A stretch of 64,000 nucleotides of DNA from Inquilinus ginsengisoli_B (lineage in GTDB: Bacteria > Pseudomonadota > Alphaproteobacteria > DSM-16000 > Inquilinaceae): contig NZ_JBNDJK010000001.1 in the NCBI RefSeq assembly GCF_050434925.1, forward strand, positions 4,960,001 to 5,024,000, given 5' to 3'. The notes below the pieces were generated by a model. That model ran no database searches. It was not told the DNA's origin and saw nothing but the letters and a program-made list of their open reading frames with translations. This document shows, in pieces, positions 1 through 7,763 of this stretch (position 1 is its first letter; each line of letters begins with the position of its first letter). The position numbers and the translations under genes were made by a program.

Positions 1-46
1 GGCTGCATCCTGGTTGGGCGCCGGACTATGCTAAGTGTGATTACCA

Positions 47-907
47 TCACACCCTGGCGGCGTGACCCGGCAGGGCCAGGCCGTCGGCCAAATGCTGGGC
101 CAGCAGCTCTCCGGCCGGCGCCAGGCCGGGGGCGCGGTGCAGCCGGATATCGGCCTCGGGCAGCGGTGGCAGGCCGTCGCGGTCGCTCAGGCGCCGCAGC
201 TCCGGCGGCAGCAGCCCGGCTTTGACCACGGTGACGGCCAGGCCCTGGGCGGCGATCGCAGTCACGGCCGCCAGGCTGTGGCTGACGAAGGCGAGGCGCC
301 AGGGCTGGCCGGCGGCGTCGAGCGACGCCATCGCCCAGGCCCGGAACAGGCAGCCCTGCGGATAGAGGGCGAGGGGCAGGGGCGTGCGTTCCTCGACGGC
401 GACGTCGCGCCCCGCGGCCCAGACCGCCTGCTCGCGCCGCAGGAAGGTTCCGCCGCCGTCGCCCGCCGCATGCATCGCCAGCACGAGGTCGAAGCGCTCG
501 CCCAGCCGCGGCAGCATCGGCGTCGTCAGCCCGGTCACCATCTCGACCTGGATGCGCGGATGGGCGGCGGCGAATCCGGCCAAGAGCGGCGGCACCAGCC
601 TTGTGCCGTAGTCCTCCATCACGCCGAGCCGCACCACGCCCTCGACCTGCAGGTCGCGCAGCCGGCCCATCGCCTCGGCCGAGACCGACAGGATGCGGCG
701 GGCATAGCCCAGCAGCACCTCGCCGGCCGGGGTCAGGCGCAGGCCGCGGCGGCTGCGGTCCAGCACCGCGGCGCCGACCGCGCCTTCCAGCCGCTGGATC
801 TGCATGCTGACTGCGGATTGCGTCCGGTTCAGCGCCGCCGCGCCGCGGGTGAAGGAGCCATGATCGGCGACGGCGACGAAGGCGCGCAGCAGGTCCGGGT
901 CGAGCAT
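47..907 (-). CDS. LysR-family transcriptional regulator (paired with EamA exporter)
   Basis: A 286-residue LysR-type regulator. The N-terminal winged helix-turn-helix lies at about residues 3-62, with the family-typical stretch around RTQSAVSMQIQRLE. A substrate-binding-like effector domain follows from about residue 90. The start at 907 is preferred over upstream in-frame ATG (919) and GTG (922) codons because GGAG sits 6 bases before it and the protein then begins at the usual LysR position. It is divergent from the EamA transporter at 1012, so it probably controls that gene and itself. It resembles the LysR at 15747-16616, which has the same arrangement. The effector is unknown. Confidence 0.9.
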   Translation of the reverse strand: MLDPDLLRAFVAVADHGSFTRGAAALNRTQSAVSMQIQRLEGAVGAAVLDRSRRGLRLTPAGEVLLGYARRILSVSAEAMGRLRDLQVEGVVRLGVMEDYGTRLVPPLLAGFAAAHPRIQVEMVTGLTTPMLPRLGERFDLVLAMHAAGDGGGTFLRREQAVWAAGRDVAVEERTPLPLALYPQGCLFRAWAMASLDAAGQPWRLAFVSHSLAAVTAIAAQGLAVTVVKAGLLPPELRRLSDRDGLPPLPEADIRLHRAPGLAPAGELLAQHLADGLALPGHAARV

Positions 908-941
908 CCGTCGCTCCATCACAGTTCGTGATTCAGCAGAT

Positions 942-951
942 CATAGCTATG
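942..951. promoter_or_regulatory. Possible LysR operator between the divergent pair
   Basis: A perfect 10-base palindrome, CATAGCTATG, lies in the 104-base gap between the LysR start and the transporter start. It has the short dyad form often seen in LysR boxes (T-N11-A type). The assignment is positional inference only. Confidence 0.3.
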
Positions 952-1011
952 CGCTTCCGTGAAGATGGTAGCCGTTCCTATCCTGCGCTTGCACGGCGGA
1001 GGAGGGTGGGG

Positions 1012-1908
1012 ATGGCGCGCGAAGGCATGGGTGTGGCGGCGGCGCTGGCGTCCAGCACGCTCGGCGGCACCTCGGTGGTGGCCACGCGCTTCCTGATGGG
1101 CGGGCTGGACCCGGCGACGCTGGGAGTGTTCCGCTTCGGCATCGGCTGCCTGCTGCTGCTGCCGGTGGTGGCGGTGCTGCGCGGGCCCTGGCCGCCGCGG
1201 CGCGACTGGCCGGCGGTGGCGCTGCTCGGCCTGCTGTTCTTCGCCACCTTCCCGTTCCTGTTCAACGCCGCCCTGGCCCACACCACCGCCGCCCGCGGGG
1301 CGCTGGCGCTGTCGACCCAGCCGCTGCTGACCCTGGCCGCCGGCGCCGCGCTGGGGGTGGAGCGGCTGACCCCGCGCAAGGCGGCCGGCGTGCTGCTGGC
1401 GATGGCCGGGGTGGCGCTGGCGCTCGGCGCCGGCCTCGCGGGTGCGCCGCCGGGCGCCTGGCGGGGTGATCTGCTGATGGTCGGGGCGGCGGTATGCGGC
1501 ACTCTCTATAGTCTGTGGTCGCGGCCTTTCGTCCGGCGGTCCTCGTCCCTGGCCTTCAGCGCGCTCGGCATGGCCGCGGGCGCCGCCGGCCTGGCGGCGC
1601 TGGCGCTGGCGACCGGGCCGGCGGCGCTGCCGGCGCTGGATTCGGCGGGCTGGGCCGCGGTGCTGTATCTCGGCGTCATCGGCGGCGCGCTGACCTTCTT
1701 CCTCTGGGTCTTCGCCCTCGGCCGCACCACCCCGACCCGGGTGGCGATCTCGGTCACCATCAACCCGGTGGTGGCAGCGCTGCTTGGCATCCTTGCGCTG
1801 GGCGAGCCGCTCGGCTGGCCGCTGCTGGCGGGGCTGGCCGCGGTGGCGGCCGGCATCGGGCTGGCGACGACCGACGGCGCCCGATCGTCCGGAGATCGCC
1901 TGCCTTGA
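1012..1908 (+). CDS. EamA/DMT-family transporter
   Basis: A 298-residue inner membrane protein with about ten hydrophobic segments in two EamA halves. It is of the drug/metabolite exporter type (RhaT/YdcZ-like superfamily). The start at 1012 is chosen over an in-frame upstream codon (928) because GGAGGAGG lies directly upstream and the extension would be hydrophilic. It is divergent from the LysR regulator at 47-907, a frequent arrangement for regulated efflux of amino acids or metabolites. The substrate cannot be read from sequence. Confidence 0.88.
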   Translation: MAREGMGVAAALASSTLGGTSVVATRFLMGGLDPATLGVFRFGIGCLLLLPVVAVLRGPWPPRRDWPAVALLGLLFFATFPFLFNAALAHTTAARGALALSTQPLLTLAAGAALGVERLTPRKAAGVLLAMAGVALALGAGLAGAPPGAWRGDLLMVGAAVCGTLYSLWSRPFVRRSSSLAFSALGMAAGAAGLAALALATGPAALPALDSAGWAAVLYLGVIGGALTFFLWVFALGRTTPTRVAISVTINPVVAALLGILALGEPLGWPLLAGLAAVAAGIGLATTDGARSSGDRLP

Positions 1909-2002
1909 AATTGCCCCGGGCCGCGGCGGCACGCGGGCTGGACGGACGGGGCCGGCGATGCCATAGTCCGCGCCGTTCGACGGCCGGGGGCCGTCATCCG
2001 GC

Positions 2003-2404
2003 ATGTCCTTGGAATCCATGGCCTTCGATCTGACCGAATTCGGGCTCCGCGCCTATCTCCGTTTCGTCACCTGGCGGCGTGGCCAGCTGGTCGGCCAGGA
2101 CGCCCTCGGCAGCCGCTACTACCGCAGCCGCAAGGTCGCCCAGGGCGGCCGCGAGAGGCGCTGGGTGGTGTTCGACGGCGGCAAGTCCGAGGCGACCCGC
2201 GTGCCGCCGGAATGGCATGGCTGGCTGCACCACACCTTCCAGGAGCCGCCGGGCGACACCAGCCCGTTCCGCCGCCCCTGGCAGCAGCCGCCCGAGGCCA
2301 ACCCGACCGGCACCGGCCACGCCTATCTGCCGCCCGGCCATCCGCTGCGCGGCAGCCATCGCGCCAAGGCGACCGGCGACTACGAGCCCTGGACGCCGAC
2401 GTGA
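2003..2404 (+). CDS. NADH:ubiquinone oxidoreductase accessory subunit, NDUFA12 family
   Basis: A 133-residue homologue of the mitochondrial complex I supernumerary subunit NDUFA12 (B17.2). The conserved core (GQLVGQDALGSRYY) is near residue 27, with the PPEWHGWLHH and PPxxxPF segments downstream. This subunit is retained in alphaproteobacteria and supports assembly and stability of respiratory complex I on the cytoplasmic side. An internal ATG at 2018 is an alternative start. In many alphaproteobacteria this gene sits close to mlaD, DUF2155, aat and accBC, as here. Confidence 0.93.
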   Translation: MSLESMAFDLTEFGLRAYLRFVTWRRGQLVGQDALGSRYYRSRKVAQGGRERRWVVFDGGKSEATRVPPEWHGWLHHTFQEPPGDTSPFRRPWQQPPEANPTGTGHAYLPPGHPLRGSHRAKATGDYEPWTPT

Positions 2405-2427
2405 CCGGGCGGGTCTGAGGAACAGCG

Positions 2428-2994
2428 ATGCACAGGAACGTCATCGAGACGGTCATGGGTGCGGTCGTGCTGGCCGTCGCCCTGGTCTTCCTGGGATTCG
2501 CCTATACCAGCGCCAATCTCAGCTCGGCCTCCGGCTACACGCTCAAGGCGCAGTTCAACCAGGCCGACGGCGTCGCCGCCGGCACCGATGTGCGGATCGG
2601 CGGCGTCAAGGTCGGCACCGTCACCAGCATCACCCTGAACCCGGAGAGCTATCTGGCGGATGTCCTGCTGTCGATCGACCCGTCGGTCAAGCTGTCGCAG
2701 GACACCGCTGCGGCGATCAGCAGCGACGGCCTGCTCGGCGGCCGCAGCCTCTCGCTCAGCCCCGGCGGCCGGCCGGACGACCCGAATGGCTGGCTGAAGG
2801 ACGGCGACACCATCGAATACACCCAGTCGAATCCGAGCCTGGAGCAGCTGCTCGGCCAGGTGATCTTCAGCATCGGCCAGCTCGGCGACAAGGGCAGCGC
2901 CGGCGGGGCCGGTACCGGTGGTGGCTCCGCCGCCCCGGCCCAGGGGCAGGCGCCGCAGCAGGGCAAGCCCACCGGCGGCATGTTGGGGAATTGA
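2428..2994 (+). CDS. mlaD: MlaD-like MCE-domain lipid transport protein
   Basis: 188 residues. One N-terminal membrane anchor (about residues 8-27) is followed by a single MCE domain (about 36-115, with GVAAGTDVRIGGVKVGTV and GLLGGRSLSLSPGG). The C-terminal tail is rich in Gly, Gln and Pro. MlaD forms the periplasmic hexameric ring of the MlaFEDB phospholipid transporter, which maintains outer-membrane lipid asymmetry. The other mla genes are not in the window; a stand-alone mlaD next to NDUFA12 and DUF2155 is usual in alphaproteobacteria. GAGGAA upstream supports the start. Confidence 0.9.
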   Translation: MHRNVIETVMGAVVLAVALVFLGFAYTSANLSSASGYTLKAQFNQADGVAAGTDVRIGGVKVGTVTSITLNPESYLADVLLSIDPSVKLSQDTAAAISSDGLLGGRSLSLSPGGRPDDPNGWLKDGDTIEYTQSNPSLEQLLGQVIFSIGQLGDKGSAGGAGTGGGSAAPAQGQAPQQGKPTGGMLGN

Positions 2995-3002
2995 TCCGGA
3001 CC

Positions 3003-3500
3003 ATGCGCAGCCTTCTCGTGCTTCCCGCGCTCGCGGCGCTGGCCGCCGCGTCCCTCCCGGGCGCCGTCCAGGCCGCGGCCACGATCGACCAGCCGATCGC
3101 CGAGCTGCGCGGTCTCGACAAGATCACGGCGCGGACCCAGCCGCTCGAGGCCAAGGTCGGCGAGACGGTGCAGTTCGGCACGCTCGGCATCACCATCCGC
3201 GCCTGCCGCAAGGCGCCGCCGGAGGACCCGCCGGAGAGCGCGGCCTTCCTCGAGATCACCGACACCCCGCCCAGCAAGCCGGCGGCCACGGTGTTCAGCG
3301 GCTGGATGTTCGCCTCCTCGCCCGGCGTCTCGGCGCTCGACCACCCGGTCTACGACGTCTGGGTGGTCAGCTGCACCGACACCTCGCCGGCCGCCGCGGC
3401 GGCACAGCAGGAGGTCGACGAGAACGTGCCGGACGCCTCGCCGCTGCCGCTGCCAGAGATGAAGATCATCCCGCCGGCGCTGCCGCCGGGCCGGCAGTAG
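3003..3500 (+). CDS. DUF2155 exported protein
   Basis: 165 residues with a signal peptide (about residues 1-22, ending near VQAAA). It carries the DUF2155 core: a Lys-Ile-Thr/Ala-Arg start, a Cys in the CRK segment, FSGWMFASSPG and a second Cys in VVSCTD. It is a periplasmic protein of unknown function that co-occurs with aat, mlaD and NDUFA12 in alphaproteobacteria. The longer in-frame ORF upstream is rejected because the signal peptide starts at 3003, only 8 bases after mlaD. Its 3' end overlaps the convergent MAPEG gene by 35 bases. Confidence 0.88.
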   Translation: MRSLLVLPALAALAAASLPGAVQAAATIDQPIAELRGLDKITARTQPLEAKVGETVQFGTLGITIRACRKAPPEDPPESAAFLEITDTPPSKPAATVFSGWMFASSPGVSALDHPVYDVWVVSCTDTSPAAAAAQQEVDENVPDASPLPLPEMKIIPPALPPGRQ

Positions 3501-3870
3501 CCGCCAGCGCAAACAGGCCGAGCACGCAGAGGAAGCCGAGCGACCAGATGTTCGAGCGCAGGCTCGGCCGGTCGGCGGCATAGGCACCGGTATAGGCCAG
3601 CCGGAACAGGATGAAGAGGCCGGCCAGCAAGTCGGCCCAGCCCTGTGGCGCGCCGCGCATCTCGGCGATGATCACCGCTGCGGCGAAGGCCGGGAACGTC
3701 TCGAAATGGTTGCGATGCGCCCAGTCCAGCCGCTGTTGCCAGCCGGTCAGCCGCTCCATGTCGCGGCGCGGGGCGTGATTGTCGACCCGCGACGTCACCT
3801 TGGCCGGCACCACGGTCAGATAGGGCAGCAGGATGGCCGCCAGGACCATCCACAGGGCGAAGCTCATCAC
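3466..3870 (-). CDS. MAPEG-family membrane protein
   Basis: 134 residues with four predicted membrane segments. It has the MAPEG hallmark region around WAHRNHFETFPAFAAAV, where the conserved N-x-x-E-x-F-P motif is visible. Bacterial MAPEG proteins are glutathione-transferase-like integral membrane proteins, mostly uncharacterised. The Ala/Pro/Gly tail overlaps the 3' end of DUF2155 on the opposite strand. Confidence 0.85.
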   Translation of the reverse strand: MMSFALWMVLAAILLPYLTVVPAKVTSRVDNHAPRRDMERLTGWQQRLDWAHRNHFETFPAFAAAVIIAEMRGAPQGWADLLAGLFILFRLAYTGAYAADRPSLRSNIWSLGFLCVLGLFALAATAGPAAAPAG

Positions 3871-3926
3871 GGCGACTCCGGCAGCGTCTGCCGCATTGTC
3901 GCCATGGCCTGCCGGCCGGGAAAGCG

Positions 3927-4841
3927 CTATCCGGCGGCCGGGAAATCCTTGACGTAGACCGGAATGGTCTCGGCGACCGCGAAGCCGTGGCGGCGGTACA
4001 GGGCCAGGGCAGCGTCGTTCACTGCCGCCACGGTCAGCGCGGCGCTGCTGGCCCCGGCCGCGTGCAGCCGGCGCAGGCTCTCGGCCACCAGGATGTCGCC
4101 CAGCCCGTCGCCGCGATGCTCCGGATGGCGCCCGATCAGGGCGACGTCGCCCTCGCCGCCCGCCGTCTTGGGCGGATGCACGCGCAGGAAGCCGGCGACG
4201 GCGTCGCCGTGCAGGATCAGCCCGTGCTGGTCGGGCATCGCGCGGGCGCGGGCGGCGAAGCTCTCGAAATCCGGCACGCTGGCGCCGGGCACCGGCATCA
4301 TGGCAGCGCTGACCGCCTCATGCTGGCTGCGCATCGTCGCCTCGGTCGGCGGCGACCAGACCAGGCCCTCCGGCAAAGCCGGCACCGGCGGCGGAGCGGC
4401 GTCCAGGGGCCGGCGCATCGCATGCATGCGGTAGGCCTCGCGGAAGCCGCGGGCCTCCAACTCAGGCCCGCGATCCAGGAACAGGTCCTCGGCGTCGACC
4501 TCCAGCCGGCCGCGCGGTCCCGCAGCGGTGATCGCCTCGGCCTCCGCCAGCAGGAAGCCGGCGAGGGCGTCGCGGTCGATGCCGGGATGCAGGCAGAGCA
4601 GCACGAGATTGGCCGAGTTGGCCGCGTTGACGCAGGCGTCGACCACGGCGGCGATCGCCACCCGGCTCCCCCCGGCGTCGACTGCATCGATGATGCTGCC
4701 CGGGCCGGTCACGAGGCGCGACAGGCCCCAGCGCGGATCGAACGGGGTGGTCAGCACCGGATGAGCCTCGATGAAGCCGATCAGCGCGTCGTCGATCGGG
4801 CCGTCCGGCACCGACCGGCGGTGCAGGGGCAGGGTGGTCAT
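3927..4841 (-). CDS. GNAT-family N-acetyltransferase (two-domain)
   Basis: 304 residues. The C-terminal GNAT fold (about 165-300) shows the acetyl-CoA-binding A motif region (GRHPEHRGDGLGDILVAESL) and a final YRRHGFAV strand. The N-terminal half is a degenerate GNAT-like domain. The start at 4841 overlaps the stop of aat by 4 bases (ATGA), implying translational coupling in an aat-GNAT operon. Substrate unknown. Confidence 0.85.
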   Translation of the reverse strand: MTTLPLHRRSVPDGPIDDALIGFIEAHPVLTTPFDPRWGLSRLVTGPGSIIDAVDAGGSRVAIAAVVDACVNAANSANLVLLCLHPGIDRDALAGFLLAEAEAITAAGPRGRLEVDAEDLFLDRGPELEARGFREAYRMHAMRRPLDAAPPPVPALPEGLVWSPPTEATMRSQHEAVSAAMMPVPGASVPDFESFAARARAMPDQHGLILHGDAVAGFLRVHPPKTAGGEGDVALIGRHPEHRGDGLGDILVAESLRRLHAAGASSAALTVAAVNDAALALYRRHGFAVAETIPVYVKDFPAAG

Positions 4842-5488
4842 GGCTCCTCCGGCGGCCGATGCAGCAGCAAGTCCAGCTCCGGCTCCGGGTCGGCGCCGGC
4901 CCAGTCCGGCCGCAGCACCAGCGCGGCGTCCAGGCGGCGGCGATACTCGGCGCGCTCGATCTCGACCGTGCCGAAGCGGGCCAGGTGGTCGGTCACGAAC
5001 TGGGTGTCCAGCAGGGCGAAGCCGGCGGCGCGCAGCCGGGCGACGAGATGGACCAGCGCCACCTTGCTGGCGTCGGTGGCGCGGCTGAACATGCTCTCGC
5101 CGAAATAGGCGCCGCCCAGCGCCACGCCGTAGAGGCCGCCGACGAGGGTGTCGCCGTCCCAGCATTCAACGCTGTGGGCGAAGCCGGCCCGGTGCAGCGT
5201 GGTGTAGAGGGCGACGATCTCGTCGTTGATCCAGGTGCTTGGCCGGTCGGGCGCGGGCGCGGCGCAGCCGGCGATCACCGCATGGAAGGCGTGGTCGGCG
5301 GTGACCTTGAAGCGGCCGGCCTTGACCGTGCGGGCCAGGCGGCGCGGCACATGCACGTGGTCGAGCGGCAGGATGCCCCGTCGCGGCGGGTCGAACCAGT
5401 GCAGCTCCGGGCTGTCCGCCGATTCCGCCATCGGGAACAGCCCGGCGGCATAGGCGCGCAGCAGCAGCTGGGGCGTGACTCGGGTCAT
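4838..5488 (-). CDS. aat: Leucyl/phenylalanyl-tRNA--protein transferase
   Basis: 216 residues. It transfers Leu or Phe from aminoacyl-tRNA to N-terminal Arg or Lys of proteins, creating N-degrons for ClpS/ClpAP. Family motifs are visible: RAYAAGLFPMAES near the N-terminus, WFDPPRRGILPLD, the catalytic region GGLYGVALGGAYFGESMFS and FALLDTQFVTDHLARFG. The length is usual. In many alphaproteobacteria aat directly follows accC; here 5.2 kb of other genes separate them. Confidence 0.95.
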   Translation of the reverse strand: MTRVTPQLLLRAYAAGLFPMAESADSPELHWFDPPRRGILPLDHVHVPRRLARTVKAGRFKVTADHAFHAVIAGCAAPAPDRPSTWINDEIVALYTTLHRAGFAHSVECWDGDTLVGGLYGVALGGAYFGESMFSRATDASKVALVHLVARLRAAGFALLDTQFVTDHLARFGTVEIERAEYRRRLDAALVLRPDWAGADPEPELDLLLHRPPEEP

Positions 5489-5602
5489 GGCCGGGATCGG
5501 GTCATGGTCCCAGGAATATGGGCGGCGCTCATGTCCCGTCGATAGCGGAGGGCAGGGCCGGCGTCCACCCGTCGCCGTCTTTTCCGCGTGGCCCGATTGT
5601 TG

Positions 5603-5608
5603 TATGGT
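5603..5608 (+). promoter_or_regulatory. Possible -10 element for the trpS leader transcript
   Basis: TATGGT lies 7 bases before the leader-peptide ATG in the aat/trpS divergent gap. The sequence at the expected -35 position (about 5580-5585) is a poor match. If this is the -10, the leader message would have almost no 5' untranslated sequence. Weak evidence. Confidence 0.25.
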
Positions 5609-5615
5609 GCCGACC

Positions 5616-5663
5616 ATGACGAAGCCCGCGACCCTGTTCCGGAATTGGTGGCGCAGCGCCTGA
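5616..5663 (+). CDS. Trp leader peptide of trpS attenuator
   Basis: A 15-codon reading frame, MTKPATLFRNWWRSA, ends 119 bases before trpS. Tandem Trp codons (UGG UGG at 5646-5651) in so short an ORF, followed by alternative hairpins and a terminator, are the signature of ribosome-mediated attenuation sensing charged tRNA-Trp. Arm 1 of the first hairpin (5651-5657) begins at the second Trp codon, where a stalled ribosome would mask it. No good Shine-Dalgarno is visible; translation may be leaderless or weak. Trp-rich leaders are known for trpE in rhizobia and for the auxiliary trpRS1 of Streptomyces coelicolor. The role here is inferred. Confidence 0.72.
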   Translation: MTKPATLFRNWWRSA

Positions 5664-5716
5664 TGGCGGCTGCGCGTGCTTCGTCCTGCACCCTGGCCGC
5701 TCCGATGGAAGCGGCC
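5651..5716 (+). promoter_or_regulatory. Trp attenuator: mutually exclusive hairpins before trpS
   Basis: Three alternative pairings are visible. 1:2 is GCGCAGC (5651-5657) with GCTGCGC (5669-5675). 2:3 is GCGGC (5666-5670) with GCCGC (5696-5700), extended by G-U pairs at both ends. 3:4 is GGCCGCT (5695-5701) with AGCGGCC (5710-5716), followed by TTTTT. Pairing 2:3 excludes both others, so a ribosome stalled at the Trp codons would favour readthrough into trpS, while completion of the leader would favour termination. Pairings were found by eye; energies were not calculated. Confidence 0.65.
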
Positions 5717-5721
5717 TTTTT
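5695..5721 (+). terminator. Intrinsic terminator of the trpS attenuator
   Basis: A stem of GGCCGCT with AGCGGCC (7 bp, extendable by CC/GG with one bulged A) is followed directly by five T residues at 5717-5721. It lies between the Trp leader peptide and trpS on the trpS-coding strand, where only a conditional terminator makes sense. Confidence 0.65.
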
Positions 5722-5739
5722 CATGTCCTGAGACGGCGA

Positions 5740-5758
5740 TCCATCCGAGCGGCTTTTT
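5740..5758 (+). promoter_or_regulatory. Second arm plus T-run: alternative terminator partner
   Basis: The 14 bases at 5740-5753 can pair with 5696-5709 (13 of 14 positions complementary) and are followed by TTTTT (5754-5758). The same upstream arm can therefore form either of two terminator-like hairpins. This may be a back-up terminator or a decayed duplication of the first. Confidence 0.4.
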
Positions 5759-5782
5759 CCTCTGCTCGAAAGGATTCGTCCC

Positions 5783-6826
5783 ATGTCCGACCTTGCCCTG
5801 GCGCATCCACCCGCGCCCGAGATCAGCGAAGCCGATGTCGTGCTGACCGGCGACCGGCCGACCGGGCCGCTGCATCTCGGCCATTACGCCGGCTCGCTGG
5901 CCAACCGGCTGCGGCTGCAGCGCCTGTGCCGGCAGTTCGTGCTGATCGCCGACCTGCAGGCCCTGACCGACAACGCCGCCGATCCCGGCCGGGTCAGCCG
6001 CAACGTGATTGAGGTGGCGCTCGACTACCTCGCCATCGGCCTCGACCCGGCGCGCAGCGCCATCGTGCTGCAATCGGCGGTGCCGGAGATGGCCGAGCTG
6101 GCGATGCTGTACCTCAACCTGGTCACCGTGGCGCGGCTGGAGCGCAACCCGACGGTGCGCGACGAGATCCGCCAGCGCGGCTTCGCCCGCGACCTGCCGG
6201 CGGGGTTCCTGTGCTATCCGGTCAGCCAGGCGGCCGATATCACCGCCGTGGCGGCGACGCTGGTGCCGGTCGGGGCCGACCAGGCGCCGATGCTGGAGCA
6301 GACGGTGGAGATCGTGCGCACCGTCAACCGGCTGGCCGGCGCCGCGGTGCTGCCGGAGCCGCGCATCCTGCTGTCGACCACGCCGCGGCTGCCGGGGCTG
6401 GACGGCCAGGGCAAGGCCAGCAAGTCCGCCGGCAATGCCATCGACCTGCGCGACGATGCCGACACGATCCGCGCCAAGATCCGCCGCATGTACACCGATC
6501 CCCAGCATCTCCGGGTCGAGGATCCGGGGAAGGTCGAGGGCAACGTCGTCTTCGCCTATCTCGATGCCTTCGACCCCGATCCGGCGACGGTGGCCGATCT
6601 CAAGCGCCGCTACCGCGCCGGCGGCCTGCCGGACATGGCGGTGAAGCGCCGGCTGGAGGAGGTGCTGCAGGCACTGCTGGGCCCGATCCGCGAGCGCAGG
6701 GTGCAGCTCGCGCGCGATCCCGGCGAGGTCCGCGCCGTCCTGCGCCGCGGCACGGAAGCGGCGCGGCAGCAGGCGGCGCAGGTTCTGGATTTGGTGCGCG
6801 GCGTGTTCGGGCTGGTCCGGCCGTGA
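5783..6826 (+). CDS. trpS: Tryptophanyl-tRNA synthetase
   Basis: 347 residues, class Ic aminoacyl-tRNA synthetase charging tRNA-Trp. The ATP-binding HLGH (HIGH) motif is at residues 31-34 within LTGDRPTGPLHLGHY, and KASKS (KMSKS-like) is at 211-215. The GDRPTG sequence before HIGH resembles the TrpRS type common in Gram-positive bacteria rather than the usual proteobacterial SGVQPTG form. This may therefore be an auxiliary or replaced enzyme. Expression is likely controlled by the Trp leader/attenuator upstream. Whether a second trpS exists elsewhere in the genome cannot be seen. Confidence 0.92.
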   Translation: MSDLALAHPPAPEISEADVVLTGDRPTGPLHLGHYAGSLANRLRLQRLCRQFVLIADLQALTDNAADPGRVSRNVIEVALDYLAIGLDPARSAIVLQSAVPEMAELAMLYLNLVTVARLERNPTVRDEIRQRGFARDLPAGFLCYPVSQAADITAVAATLVPVGADQAPMLEQTVEIVRTVNRLAGAAVLPEPRILLSTTPRLPGLDGQGKASKSAGNAIDLRDDADTIRAKIRRMYTDPQHLRVEDPGKVEGNVVFAYLDAFDPDPATVADLKRRYRAGGLPDMAVKRRLEEVLQALLGPIRERRVQLARDPGEVRAVLRRGTEAARQQAAQVLDLVRGVFGLVRP

Positions 6827-6835
6827 GGCCGCGAT

Positions 6836-7750
6836 TCAGTAGCTGGCGGTCAGGTTCAGCCGCTTCGCCAAAGCCAGCAGCTTGGCGGGATCGCCCGACT
6901 GCGCCTCCGCCATCTCCGAGAAGGCGAGCGCCGGCTGCGGTGCGATCGACAGCCGGAACGGTCCCCGCGGTTGCGGCATGGATTGGATGAAGCGGCCGAT
7001 CGCCGCCACCGAATCCTTCGGCACCCCCGCCGTGACCAGGATGGCCAGCTGGGCCATGGCCTGCGCCTTGGCCGCGGCGACCGTGCCCTCAGGGTCGGTC
7101 TCGCCGTCCGGCAGCGCCAGCAGCATCGGCAGCAGGGCATAGCCTTCGAACATGCCCTGGTTGTCGAAATCCACGGTCAGGGACTGCAGCGACAGCCCGG
7201 CGAGGGCCTTGTCGCCCGGCAGCGTGTCCACGGCGATCTGGTCGAGATCCGGGCCGCGCAGCGCCGCCGTGACGGTGATGTGGCCGATCCGGTCGCCGCG
7301 GAAGGTAGCGTCCCGGATGGTCAGGACATCGGCGTCGTAGTCATAGTCATAGTCGAACGAGATTTCGATCGGCCTCTGGACCAGCTTCATCTGATAGGCG
7401 GTCGCCGCCGGCATGGCCGGCGCGAAGAAGCGGATGCCCTCGGCGTGGACCGACAGGGTCCGCGGCAACTGGTCGGTGTAGAAGCGCTTGAAGTCGATCC
7501 GGTCGACGGTCAGCGATCCCACCATCCAGCCCTGGTACTGGCTGATCGCGATCTGCAGGTCGGTGTAGCGGCAGCCGGTGTCGCCGAGCGGCGTCACGTT
7601 CCCGACCGTCGGGTCCTCCGCGGTCGCCTTGCTGATCATCGGGATCAGATCGCGGCAGCGCTGCACCGGATCCGTCGGAACCGGGGCGGCCTGGGCCGGC
7701 AGGGCGAGGCCCGCGGCTGCGACGAAGGCGGCGATCCGGATGCGGATCAT
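6836..7750 (-). CDS. Exported protein of unknown family, tandem paralogue 4
   Basis: Not recognised. 304 residues with a signal peptide (about 1-21, ending AQAAPVP). It shares a layout with the three genes upstream: an RC motif just after the signal peptide, G-D-T-G-C-R-Y about 30 residues later (a likely disulfide pair), a D-F-K-R-F-Y segment, a central beta-rich region, a P-x-P-R-G-P-F segment near the C-terminus and the terminal LNLTASY. It starts 13 bases after paralogue 3, so it is the last gene of a four-gene operon. A short DYDYDYDAD run is specific to this copy. Periplasmic or outer-membrane location is inferred. Confidence 0.8.
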   Translation of the reverse strand: MIRIRIAAFVAAAGLALPAQAAPVPTDPVQRCRDLIPMISKATAEDPTVGNVTPLGDTGCRYTDLQIAISQYQGWMVGSLTVDRIDFKRFYTDQLPRTLSVHAEGIRFFAPAMPAATAYQMKLVQRPIEISFDYDYDYDADVLTIRDATFRGDRIGHITVTAALRGPDLDQIAVDTLPGDKALAGLSLQSLTVDFDNQGMFEGYALLPMLLALPDGETDPEGTVAAAKAQAMAQLAILVTAGVPKDSVAAIGRFIQSMPQPRGPFRLSIAPQPALAFSEMAEAQSGDPAKLLALAKRLNLTASY

Positions 7751-7763
7751 GGGTCTCTCCGTT

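Noticed and set aside
5475..5663. 62-codon frame containing the Trp leader peptide
   Set aside because: The upstream part overlaps the aat start antisense and has no features; the ATG at 5616 gives the compact leader with WW codons.
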